DNA of 14,135 nt from Candidatus Cloacimonadota bacterium (GTDB taxonomy: Bacteria; Cloacimonadota; Cloacimonadia; Cloacimonadales; WRIO01), in NCBI GenBank assembly GCA_017998585.1, contig JAGOCT010000015.1, forward strand, positions 1 through 14,135, written 5' to 3'. Shown here one piece after another: positions 7,271 to 14,135 of the stretch (the stretch's first letter is position 1; each line of letters begins with the position of its first letter). The notes under the pieces are model-generated. The model worked only from the letters and a program-made list of their open reading frames with translations, was not told the origin of the DNA and did no database searches. A program made the translations under genes and the position numbers.

Positions 7271-7312
7271 GGGGCAATTTTAGATTGCCCTATTCTTCTA
7301 TTCTCTATTTTA
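7271..7312 (+). terminator. Intrinsic terminator after the first kinase
   Basis: GGGGCAAT (7271-7278) pairs with ATTGCCCT (7284-7291, one G-T pair) around a 5-base loop, followed by a T-rich run (tattcttctattctctattt). It begins 5 bases after the stop codon, so it should end the first kinase transcript and make the two later kinases a separate unit. The gap to the next gene (7313-7416) is AT-rich and must contain their promoter, which I could not pin down. Confidence 0.75.
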
Positions 7313-7416
7313 AAAAAAATATAAACTAATTTATTCAACAGCAAAAATAATTTACTTAAAGTTTTTTATTTGAAGATTCTAATTCGTAAATTGAATACGC
7401 AATTTTCAAATAAAGA

Positions 7417-9783
7417 ATGAATTATAATTCAGAATCATCAGACAAATTCAGGACAATATTCAATTTAAGTCCTGTAGCAGCAATTATATCTGATCTAAAA
7501 ACGGGGTGCTACAGTGATGTCAATGAGCAATATTGTAAACTAACAGGATATTCAAGTGATGAGCTGATAGGTAAATCAGCAAGAGAAATAGGGATATGGA
7601 GTTCTTCAACTCCAAGGGAAGAGTATATAGAACTTATAAAAAGCAAGAAAAACCTTAAAGAAGTACCTCTCCAGATAAAAACCAAACAAAATGAAATAAA
7701 GGATATTTTATGGACTGCTGAAATAATAAAATTTGATGACAGTGAATATATTCTCTCTATGATTCATGACGTCACTGAGCAAAAGAAAATCGAAGAGCTA
7801 TATAAATGGTCAGGACTGACACTTCAAAAGCAAAAGAAAATATTCAACATTTTAAACAATATAATATCAAATGCCAATAAGGCAGAAGATATGCTATCCT
7901 TATATAAGATCATTACTGGAGATATATTAAGATTGCTTGATTTTGATGCCGGAGGCATCTATCTTATTGACCCTGAAATTGAAAAAGCCAGATTAGTATA
8001 TTCAGAAAATGCTCCTGATGACTTCATTAAAAAAGTAAAAGTTCTGAAAATTACCAGACCAATATATTCAGATATTTTCATCAGGGGAGAAGCACTTTTC
8101 AATGATCATTATGAAACATTATCACCTGTAGCTTTATCAACCTATGGTGTATGTTCATTGGCAAGTGTTCCGCTAGTTTCAAAGAAGAAAGTAATAGGGG
8201 CATTAAATTTTTTAAGTACAAGACGCCCGATAATATCAGAAGATGAAAAGTTTCTTTTGATTTCAATTGGTAACGAAGCCGGGACAATAATTAACAGGAT
8301 AAGGGCAGAAGAAGAATCGAAGGCAGCTGCATTAAACCTGGAATCACTTTTCAGTTCTATAGATGAAATGGTATTCATTCTTGATTTAAAAGGAAATATA
8401 ATCAATGCAAATGATGCAGTTTGCCGAAGGTTAAATTACACTAAAGAAGAACTTGAGAAGATGCATATTATATCGTTGCATGCCCCGGAGGATATTGAAA
8501 AAGCCAAAACAATTTTAAAAGCAATGATTGAGGGAATTGTTGATTTTTGTCCACTTGATTTGTATTCAAAGAATGGTGAAAGGATAGCCTCAGAAACAAA
8601 AGTCTCCTTCGGGTTATGGGACAATAAAAAAGTTTTATTTGGAGTTACAAGGGATATTACTGACAGAAAAAAATCGATAGAATTAATCAGAAAGAGTGAA
8701 GAAAAGTACCGAAATATATTTGAAAATATTCAGGATGTTTATTTTGAGGCCGACATGGAAGGAAAAGTAGTTGAAGTAAGTCCATCTATTGAAGTATTAA
8801 GTAAAGGAATATTCAACAGAGATAATTTCATAGGGAAGAATATAAACGAATTTTATTTGGACTTAGAGGACAGGGAAGTTATGTTGACTGAACTAAAGAA
8901 CAAAGGTTTTGTTTCAGACTATGCAGTAAACTTAAAAAACATAGATGGTACAATTATAACATGTTCAATCAGTTCTAAGTTACTTTTCGGGGAAAATGGG
9001 ATTCCGAAAATGATTGTAGGTTCACTAAGAGACATTACTGAAAGAAAGAAATCTGAAGATGAATTAGTTATAGCTAAAGAGAGGGCTGAAGAATCGGACA
9101 AATTGAAATCAGCATTTCTTGCAAACATAAGTCATGAAATAAGAACACCGATGAACAGCATACTTGGGTTTGCCGAATTGCTGTCAGATCCCGAGGTTTC
9201 TCCTGAAGAACAAGGCAAATATCTTAAGGTTATAGAGCAAAGCGGAAGAAGAATGTTGAATATTATAAATGATATTATTGACATATCAAAAATAGAATCG
9301 GGACAAGTAACGCTAAAACCAGAAGAGATATTATTAAATCAAATGATAAAAGATCTTTTGATTTTCTTCATTCCTGAGACCAAATCCAGGAATATTTCTA
9401 TAAAGCATAGTTGTGGCCTTCCAGATGAAGAAAGCATAATAATTGCTGATCGAACAAAACTTGTACAGGTAATGACAAATTTGCTGAAAAATGCTTTTAA
9501 ATTCATTAAATCAGGACAAATAGAATTTGGTTATGAAAGAAAAAATAATTTTATAGAGTTTTTCGTAAAAGATAATGGTCCCGGAATTGAATTTGAAATG
9601 ATAAATCATATTTTTGACCGGTTTAGGCAGGGTAATATTTCATATACCAAATCGCAGGAAGGAGCAGGATTAGGGCTTGCAATTTCTAAATCATATGTAG
9701 AACTTATGGGAGGAAAAATATGGGTAGAAAGTGAAGTCGGTTCAGGAAGTACCTTCTATTTCAATATACCTTACAAAAAATGA
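7417..9783 (+). CDS. Cytosolic PAS-GAF-PAS-PAS sensor histidine kinase
   Basis: A 788-residue multisensor kinase without membrane segments. Domains in order: PAS at about 8-125 ending in DVTEQKK; GAF at about 143-295 (FDAGGIYLID, SLASVPLVSKKKVIGALNF are typical GAF strands); PAS at about 308-418 ending DITDRKK; PAS at about 432-545 ending DITERKK; HisKA with H573 in ANISHEIRTPMNSILGFAE; HATPase_c at about 675-788 with N box NLLKNAFKF, G1 VKDNGPGIE and G2 GAGLGLAISKSYVELMGG. Repeated D(I/V)T(D/E)xKK ends mark each PAS-to-helix junction, which transmits signal to the kinase core. The kinase core is closely similar to the preceding kinase (both HEIRTP), suggesting duplication. The stop overlaps the next kinase start as ATGA, so both are made together. 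No receiver domain and no ligand-specific residues that I recognise. Confidence 0.93.
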   Translation: MNYNSESSDKFRTIFNLSPVAAIISDLKTGCYSDVNEQYCKLTGYSSDELIGKSAREIGIWSSSTPREEYIELIKSKKNLKEVPLQIKTKQNEIKDILWTAEIIKFDDSEYILSMIHDVTEQKKIEELYKWSGLTLQKQKKIFNILNNIISNANKAEDMLSLYKIITGDILRLLDFDAGGIYLIDPEIEKARLVYSENAPDDFIKKVKVLKITRPIYSDIFIRGEALFNDHYETLSPVALSTYGVCSLASVPLVSKKKVIGALNFLSTRRPIISEDEKFLLISIGNEAGTIINRIRAEEESKAAALNLESLFSSIDEMVFILDLKGNIINANDAVCRRLNYTKEELEKMHIISLHAPEDIEKAKTILKAMIEGIVDFCPLDLYSKNGERIASETKVSFGLWDNKKVLFGVTRDITDRKKSIELIRKSEEKYRNIFENIQDVYFEADMEGKVVEVSPSIEVLSKGIFNRDNFIGKNINEFYLDLEDREVMLTELKNKGFVSDYAVNLKNIDGTIITCSISSKLLFGENGIPKMIVGSLRDITERKKSEDELVIAKERAEESDKLKSAFLANISHEIRTPMNSILGFAELLSDPEVSPEEQGKYLKVIEQSGRRMLNIINDIIDISKIESGQVTLKPEEILLNQMIKDLLIFFIPETKSRNISIKHSCGLPDEESIIIADRTKLVQVMTNLLKNAFKFIKSGQIEFGYERKNNFIEFFVKDNGPGIEFEMINHIFDRFRQGNISYTKSQEGAGLGLAISKSYVELMGGKIWVESEVGSGSTFYFNIPYKK

Positions 9784-12497
9784 CTCTGAACAAGAAAATT
9801 AAATCGAATGAGGATGCAGACAAAAATGAAATGAATCGCATCAATTCTTGTCTGAAGGAATCAAATGAAAAAATAAATTTCATACTTGATTCCACAAATA
9901 TTGGGTTATGGGAATGGAATATCCAAACCGGCGAGATCAACATCAACGACCAATGGGCTAAAATTATAGGTTATAAAATAGAAGAGCTAAAGCCGTTCTC
10001 TCTTGAAAAGTTAAGCTCATTATGCAACCTTGAAGACTTACCCGATATTGAAGGTCTTCTTAAAAATTTTCTTGCCAGCAACATTTCTGTTTTTGAATTA
10101 GACTTTAGAATAAAACACAAAAAAGGAAATTGGAGGTGGGTACATTACAAAGGTAAAGTTTTCAAACGTGACAAGCTTGGAATACCTTTAATATTAATGG
10201 GCATTCAACAGGATATTACAAAGAGAAAAAGTCTTGAAGAAAAATTCAAAGCTATCTTTGAAAATAATGCAACACCAACAGCAATTATTGAAAAAGATCA
10301 AAGTATTTCACTTGTAAATGAAGCCTATTGCAATATGAGCGGATATACTAAAGAAGAGGCAACATTTAAAAAGTGGACTGAGCATATTCCTGAAGAAGAT
10401 TTGCCAATTTTACTTGAAATCAACAAAAAAAGATTGGAAAATCCCTCTCAGGCACCCAAAAGTTATCAATTGAGCTTCATAAGGAAAGATGGCACACTAC
10501 GAAATGGACTGGTTCATGTTTCAATAATACATGCATCAAAAAAAATGGTAGTCTCATTTCTTGATATTACCAAGCAAAAGGAAGCTGAAAAAGCTTTACA
10601 AAAAAGTGAGATGAGATTAAAAACAGCTCAGATGATATCTCAGATTGGAAATTGGGAACTTGATCCCAAAACCCGAAAAATATGGTTATCTGATGAGTCA
10701 ATTGAGATATTGGGGCTTGAACGAGGTGTATTCAAATATCCTATAGAGTATATGCTAAACCTTTTAATAGACAAAGAACAGAAAATTATTACAAGTGCTG
10801 AAGATATTGGAAAATTGAATTTAACAGATTTTACAAAATACAAAGAAGAATTTACAATTAAGAGGCCCAATGACAATGAAACACGAATTGTCGACATAAT
10901 AACTGATGTACTATTCTCAATAGACGGGAAACCGGAAAAAATTATTGGAATTATTCATGACATTACAGATCAAAAGAAGATGATTCAAACATTGAAAGAA
11001 AGTGAAGAAATTCACAGACTTATGTTTGAAACATCTCAAGAAGGTATTCTTATTGCACAGGACATGAAGATTGTTTACTTTAATCCAATTATAAAGGAAG
11101 TGTCCGGGTATGATGATAATGAATTAAAAAAGTTAGAAATCATTGATATTGTTCATCCTGAAGACAAAAAAAAGGTAGTAGAAAACTACCGGAAAAGATT
11201 GAATAATGAAGATGTTGAAAAAAGATACGAATTCAGATTTATAAGAAAAGGAGGATCAATAAGATGGGTAACGATGACCGGTGCAAAGCTCAACTGGAAT
11301 GGCAGACCGGCTTCATTTAACTTTATTACCGACATACATGAACAAAAAGAAGCACTTGAAAAATTAAGCAAAAGCGAAGAAAAATACAGAATTATCACTG
11401 AAAACGCCTCAGATGTTATCTGGGTAATGAATTTTGACAAGAAAAAACTAACATATATAAGTCCGGCAATTAAATCTTTACGAGGCCTTACAGTTGAAGA
11501 AGCCTTAGATGAAAATTTTCTTGGAAAAAATTCAAACGAAACGAACAAAAGGCTAATATTTCATTTGGAAAAAGACTATACAAAATTCTTAACAAACAAT
11601 TCAAATAATTATTTCATAGAAGAGATACAACAGGAATGTAAAGATGGAAGGCTGATTTGGGTAGAGATATCGTGCAGGTTCAACTATAATAAACATGGTG
11701 ATTTGGAAGTCATTGGTGTAAGCAGGAATATAGAAGAGAGAAAGAAAATGGAAGCTGCTATTTTAAAAAATGCCCGAAAACTAAGAGAGCTAATTGCGAC
11801 GAAAGACAAATTCTTTTCCATCATTTCTCATGATTTAAGAAATCCCATTGTTACATTGATTGGCGTTGCACAGATGATGGCTGATGAAAAAGCTGACTTT
11901 TCAAAAGAAGAATATCTTGAATTATCAAAATATTTCTACAGCACATCGACTGCAACATTAGGATTGTTGGAAAATCTTCTTCAATGGTCTAAAATACAAA
12001 TGAACGGGATGCAGTTTTTCCCTGAGAAAATAAAAATTGAAGAGTTCTTCAACACCTGTGATGCGTCAACAATTGAAATGGCAAAAAAGAAAACTGTAAA
12101 TCTTGAAATGAAATGTCAACCCGGAATTTTTGTTACCGCCGATGAAAACATGCTTCATTCGGTTTTGAGAAATCTGGTTACAAATGCAATAAAATTTTCT
12201 CATCGTGGAGGAACAGTAAAAATTGGAGCTGAGAGATATGATGATAAAGTAAGATTCTCTGTAACTGACAATGGTATTGGTATTGACAGAGACAGACTAA
12301 TGAAACTTTTCAGGATAGATGCAAATATATCAAGACCCGGAACTGAGAATGAACCGAGTACAGGTTTAGGATTAATTTTATGCAAGGAGTTTATTGAAAA
12401 ACATGGAGGTGAAATTTGGGCTGAAAGTATAGTAAATAAAGGAACTACATTCTATTTTACTGTTCCTGATTCTTCAAAAAGGATGGCTTATAATTAG
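9780..12497 (+). CDS. Cytosolic sensor histidine kinase with five PAS domains
   Basis: A 905-residue kinase built from five consecutive PAS domains and a kinase core, with no membrane segment. PAS1 about 30-148 (IGLWEWNIQTGEI start, QQDITKRK end), PAS2 about 155-262, PAS3 about 278-395 (QIGNWELD start), PAS4 about 408-518, PAS5 about 533-648 (ASDVIWVMN start, RNIEERKK end). PAS1, PAS3 and PAS4 have the WRW or RWV-type PAC strands of the PAS_3 class. HisKA carries H684 in FFSIISHDLRNPIVTL, a different H-box class from the two upstream kinases (HDLRNP rather than HEIRTP). HATPase_c at about 790-900 has NLVTNAIKFS, VTDNGIGID and TGLGLILCKEFIEKHGG. The ATGA overlap with the preceding kinase implies coupled translation. 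It ends in TAG, 25 bases from the convergent HIRAN gene stop. Partner regulator is unknown. Confidence 0.93.
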   Translation: MTLNKKIKSNEDADKNEMNRINSCLKESNEKINFILDSTNIGLWEWNIQTGEININDQWAKIIGYKIEELKPFSLEKLSSLCNLEDLPDIEGLLKNFLASNISVFELDFRIKHKKGNWRWVHYKGKVFKRDKLGIPLILMGIQQDITKRKSLEEKFKAIFENNATPTAIIEKDQSISLVNEAYCNMSGYTKEEATFKKWTEHIPEEDLPILLEINKKRLENPSQAPKSYQLSFIRKDGTLRNGLVHVSIIHASKKMVVSFLDITKQKEAEKALQKSEMRLKTAQMISQIGNWELDPKTRKIWLSDESIEILGLERGVFKYPIEYMLNLLIDKEQKIITSAEDIGKLNLTDFTKYKEEFTIKRPNDNETRIVDIITDVLFSIDGKPEKIIGIIHDITDQKKMIQTLKESEEIHRLMFETSQEGILIAQDMKIVYFNPIIKEVSGYDDNELKKLEIIDIVHPEDKKKVVENYRKRLNNEDVEKRYEFRFIRKGGSIRWVTMTGAKLNWNGRPASFNFITDIHEQKEALEKLSKSEEKYRIITENASDVIWVMNFDKKKLTYISPAIKSLRGLTVEEALDENFLGKNSNETNKRLIFHLEKDYTKFLTNNSNNYFIEEIQQECKDGRLIWVEISCRFNYNKHGDLEVIGVSRNIEERKKMEAAILKNARKLRELIATKDKFFSIISHDLRNPIVTLIGVAQMMADEKADFSKEEYLELSKYFYSTSTATLGLLENLLQWSKIQMNGMQFFPEKIKIEEFFNTCDASTIEMAKKKTVNLEMKCQPGIFVTADENMLHSVLRNLVTNAIKFSHRGGTVKIGAERYDDKVRFSVTDNGIGIDRDRLMKLFRIDANISRPGTENEPSTGLGLILCKEFIEKHGGEIWAESIVNKGTTFYFTVPDSSKRMAYN

Positions 12498-12522
12498 ATT
12501 GTACGTAAACATAAAAAAGTGG

Positions 12523-12909
12523 CTACTCAACCATATAGATATTGGCTTTTATCTTCAACCAATCATTCTTCCATTCTTTTGAAACCACCCTGCAAAAGAA
12601 TAATTTTCCTGCATCCATAAGACGAGAGCATACTAAATTCATATCCGCAGGCACAAAACCAATTCGTATGTTTTCGCAATATATTGCAATAGCAAACTTA
12701 TCGTATTTGTTGTCCGGTTGCCTCTTCATTGTAAGAACTTTTTCGGGAATAATTAAGCTTTCAACTGTTTCAATACTTTCACAATATGAAGTGCCTGCAA
12801 TTACAACTTCCAATATAAAAATTTCTTGTTTGAAAGGTTCTATACCAGTATTCTTTCCACTTAGAAGTGATAGTAATCCTGGGGTTACAGGTATTATTGA
12901 CTCATTCAT
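12523..12909 (-). CDS. Stand-alone HIRAN-domain protein
   Basis: A 128-residue protein consisting of little more than a HIRAN domain (about residues 30-110). Family features: FILEVVIAGTSY as the first strand, LIIPEKVLTMKRQPDN (the L-x-R-x-PDN turn), PDNKYDKFAI at 65-74, IRIGFVPADMN at 81-91 (the GY/FIP step) and a following helix SRLMDAG. In eukaryotic HLTF the HIRAN domain binds 3'-OH DNA ends, and bacterial copies have been proposed to recognise damaged or stalled DNA; function here is not known. There is no nuclease, helicase or membrane region fused to it. The ATG lies inside the end of the J-domain gene (8-base overlap), so the two are translated from one message. The protein could act as an adaptor for its partner; this is inference. 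Confidence 0.83.
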   Translation of the reverse strand: MNESIIPVTPGLLSLLSGKNTGIEPFKQEIFILEVVIAGTSYCESIETVESLIIPEKVLTMKRQPDNKYDKFAIAIYCENIRIGFVPADMNLVCSRLMDAGKLFFCRVVSKEWKNDWLKIKANIYMVE

Positions 12910-13705
12910 CGATCATTATATTTATGATGTTGCTATATCTGGAAATTTCTTCTTCGAAAGATTCAATTTTAGAAATAATTTCTTGTCGCTTATTGACAAT
13001 ATATTGATCATCAAAAATTAAATCTTTAATATTGAATGGAAATGTTTGGTTTAACTGATTGATTTTCTCTTTCAACAAGTCAATATTTTTCTGTAGATGA
13101 TTAATTCTTGTCTGCTTGTTATCAGGAGTCAAGTTCAATAAACTATCAGTATTATATTCATCCAGATAAAGTAGAATGTTTTGAAGATCAAAAAGAAGGC
13201 CAAGCTCATAAGCAGTTTTAACCTTAACAAATAAGTCCTTTTCATCTTCAGATTGATTTGGATTCAAATCGGGATGAAGTTTTTTACAAAGAACTCTGAA
13301 AATTTCTTTTAGCTTTTTAGCTTCATATTCCGGAATAAGATGTGACAGTAATTTTTTTGCATCTTCTAGTGCATCAGATTGCGCTTTAATTTGATCGTAA
13401 TAATCTCTTAATCTTTTATTTATTAAGTTTTCTATTTGAATCAAGTCTGGTTTTTCATCTCTGTTGATTGCTGCCTGAATAAAATTCATTTTCATTTTAA
13501 GGCTTGTAGCTTCTGCTTGTTTTTTTAGATACTCTAGTTGAAGATGACCCAATTTTTCCAGATAAACTGAGGTAAGGATATCAGATTCATTTTCGACCAT
13601 ATCCTTATGACGGGTATACAGATCTAAGAATTCGATGTGCAGTTGCTCGAGTTTAGCTGTTAATTCCTCATTCGATTCAGATAACAAAGGCAAGTTAAAG
13701 TTCAT
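12902..13705 (-). CDS. Coiled-coil protein with central J-domain-like HPD segment
   Basis: A 267-residue protein. The N-terminal half (about 10-125) is highly charged and helical, likely coiled coil. A J-domain-like core follows: LKEIFRVLCKKLHPDLNP, with H144-P145-D146, then LFVKVKTAYELGLL, matching helices II and III of DnaJ around the HPD loop that stimulates Hsp70 ATPase. The region after about 195 is again coiled coil (NHLQKNIDLLKEKINQLNQ). There is no zinc-finger or DnaJ C-terminal substrate domain, so it is not a canonical DnaJ; it would at most recruit DnaK to a specific client. The start at 13705 is the first in-frame ATG, without a visible Shine-Dalgarno. It is the first gene of a two-gene unit with the HIRAN protein, which may be its client or targeting partner. 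I do not recognise a characterised homologue. Confidence 0.75.
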   Translation of the reverse strand: MNFNLPLLSESNEELTAKLEQLHIEFLDLYTRHKDMVENESDILTSVYLEKLGHLQLEYLKKQAEATSLKMKMNFIQAAINRDEKPDLIQIENLINKRLRDYYDQIKAQSDALEDAKKLLSHLIPEYEAKKLKEIFRVLCKKLHPDLNPNQSEDEKDLFVKVKTAYELGLLFDLQNILLYLDEYNTDSLLNLTPDNKQTRINHLQKNIDLLKEKINQLNQTFPFNIKDLIFDDQYIVNKRQEIISKIESFEEEISRYSNIINIMIDE

Positions 13706-13756
13706 GTTCGGTGAAGTTAATCAGAAAAAACCATTTGAAGAAATTTTGAAAAGGTA

Positions 13757-13774
13757 AATGATTAAGATATCATT
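13757..13774. repeat. Short palindrome upstream of the J-domain gene
   Basis: AATGAT (13757-13762) and ATCATT (13769-13774) are perfect inverted copies around a 6-base spacer, 52-69 bases before the J-domain protein start. Position fits an operator for that unit, but a six-base AT-rich palindrome is weak evidence. Confidence 0.3.
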
Positions 13775-13784
13775 CCGTAAATTA

Positions 13785-13803
13785 GTGATCCTAGCGGGAT
13801 CAC
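13785..13803. repeat. GC-containing hairpin GTGATCC / GGATCAC
   Basis: A perfect 7-base stem around the loop TAGCG. It stands out because its arms are far more GC-rich than the surroundings. No T-run follows on either strand, so it is not a terminator by itself; it could be an operator or the 5' stem of a small RNA ending at the terminator hairpin just to the right. Confidence 0.5.
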
Positions 13804-13829
13804 CTGATTAACAACCAGAATTTACAAAG

Positions 13830-13870
13830 AAGCTTGAAATGATTGAATTTCAGGCTTTTTCTATTTTATA
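13830..13870 (+). terminator. Plus-strand intrinsic terminator without an evident upstream gene
   Basis: AAGCTTGAAAT (13830-13840) pairs with ATTTCAGGCTT (13847-13857), 11 pairs with one G-T, around a 6-base loop, followed directly by TTTCTATTTTATAG. The arms can be lengthened by further A-T pairs on the outside. The T-tract is better on the plus strand than on the minus strand. The only plus-strand gene to the left ends 1.3 kb away at 12497, so the transcript that ends here is unaccounted for. Confidence 0.6.
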
Positions 13871-13927
13871 GCTATCCCCTACTACCCTGAAATCTACAAT
13901 GAAACTTGTTTCTGGAGGGACTAAATC

Positions 13928-13961
13928 GAGACCTATCTGACTTAGAACTTCTATAGGTCTC
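13928..13961. repeat. Perfect 9-base inverted repeat GAGACCTAT / ATAGGTCTC
   Basis: Arms at 13928-13936 and 13953-13961 match exactly around a 16-base spacer. No T-run follows. Two-fold symmetry with this spacing could be a protein-binding site, a recombinase site or an RNA stem. Nothing in the window says which. Confidence 0.55.
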
Positions 13962-13988
13962 TCCAAACTCTATAAATGCTTCATTATT

Positions 13989-14014
13989 TTGCAGTTAGTT
14001 GCAGTTTTTTGCAC
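13989..14014 (+). repeat. Three TTGCA repeats in exact 10-base phase
   Basis: TTGCAG at 13989-13994, TTGCAG at 13999-14004 and TTGCAC at 14009-14014 start exactly 10 bases apart, each followed by TT or by TT after one base. One helical turn of spacing puts all three on the same DNA face, as expected for cooperative protein binding. They lie upstream of the right edge and may regulate, or mark an integration site for, whatever follows. Confidence 0.5.
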
Positions 14015-14135
14015 TTCAATTAGTCTTAAAAATCAATCAATTTTGTAAAAAAAAAGTTAAATTTTTAAATTGATTTTCATGGACACATTAACAATTTAAT
14101 TACAGTTGAAAAAAAACAAGATCACGGAAGATGGA

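Larger units (their letters stand above)
13706..14135. other. 430-base gene-free region rich in inverted and phased repeats
   Basis: No coding region is supportable here. The segment should hold the minus-strand promoter of the J-domain/HIRAN unit near 13706-13800; I found no convincing promoter match. It contains several separate structures listed individually, plus an AT-rich inverted repeat (AAAATCAAT at 14029-14037 with ATTGATTTT at 14069-14077). An ATG at 14131 at the extreme right edge could begin a plus-strand gene, but only five bases are visible. Confidence 0.6.

Noticed and set aside
12498..12522. Bidirectional terminator between the convergent kinase and HIRAN genes
   Set aside because: Only 25 bases, with no stem of more than three pairs that I can see.
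12542..13021. 159-codon plus-strand open frame opposite the HIRAN and J-domain genes
   Set aside because: It is fully antisense to two genes with recognisable families, and its translation has no domain-like character.
14079..14135. Possible gene starts at ATG 14079 and ATG 14131
   Set aside because: The first meets a stop after six codons, and the second has only five bases in the window.
1..14135. CRISPR array, tRNA, rRNA or insertion sequence
   Set aside because: No regularly spaced long repeats, cloverleaf, rRNA stretch, transposase or terminal inverted repeats with target duplications were seen.

Overview
The window looks like a chromosomal segment of a Bacteroidota (or related FCB-group) bacterium. 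The reasons are a strongly AT-rich composition, almost no recognisable Shine-Dalgarno sequences, large cytosolic PAS-type histidine kinases, and a carotenoid operon of the CrtB/CruF/acyltransferase/glycosyltransferase type. The assignment to phylum is inference; no rRNA or marker gene is present.

Region 1 (1-5390, minus strand) is a tightly packed carotenoid operon read leftwards. In transcription order it holds crtB (phytoene synthase), a CruF-family carotenoid hydratase, a PlsC-type acyltransferase, a CruC/CrtQ-type membrane glycosyltransferase, a secreted TPR protein, and a CrtI/CrtD-type desaturase whose C-terminus runs off the left edge. Adjacent genes overlap by 4 or 25 bases or are separated by 1 or 9 bases, so they are very probably co-transcribed and translationally coupled. 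The gene set predicts a glycosylated, fatty-acylated tertiary-hydroxy carotenoid made at and anchored in the membrane. No GGPP synthase or lycopene cyclase is in view.

Region 2 (5391-5795) is the divergent intergenic region between the carotenoid operon and a histidine kinase. It carries a TGTCA-N4-TGACA palindrome overlapping a possible promoter for the kinase.

Region 3 (5796-12497, plus strand) holds three soluble sensor histidine kinases and no response regulator. The first has two PAS domains, the first of them with a four-cysteine cluster, and is followed by a good intrinsic terminator. The second (PAS-GAF-PAS-PAS-kinase) and third (five PAS domains plus kinase) overlap by ATGA and form their own unit.

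Region 4 (12523-13705, minus strand, convergent with the kinases) is a two-gene unit: a coiled-coil protein with a central J-domain-like HPD segment, overlapping by 8 bases a stand-alone HIRAN-domain protein. This pair is the least familiar part of the window.

Region 5 (13706-14135) has no supportable gene but is rich in structure: a palindrome, two hairpins (one a convincing plus-strand intrinsic terminator), a 9-base perfect inverted repeat and three TTGCA repeats in exact 10-base phase.
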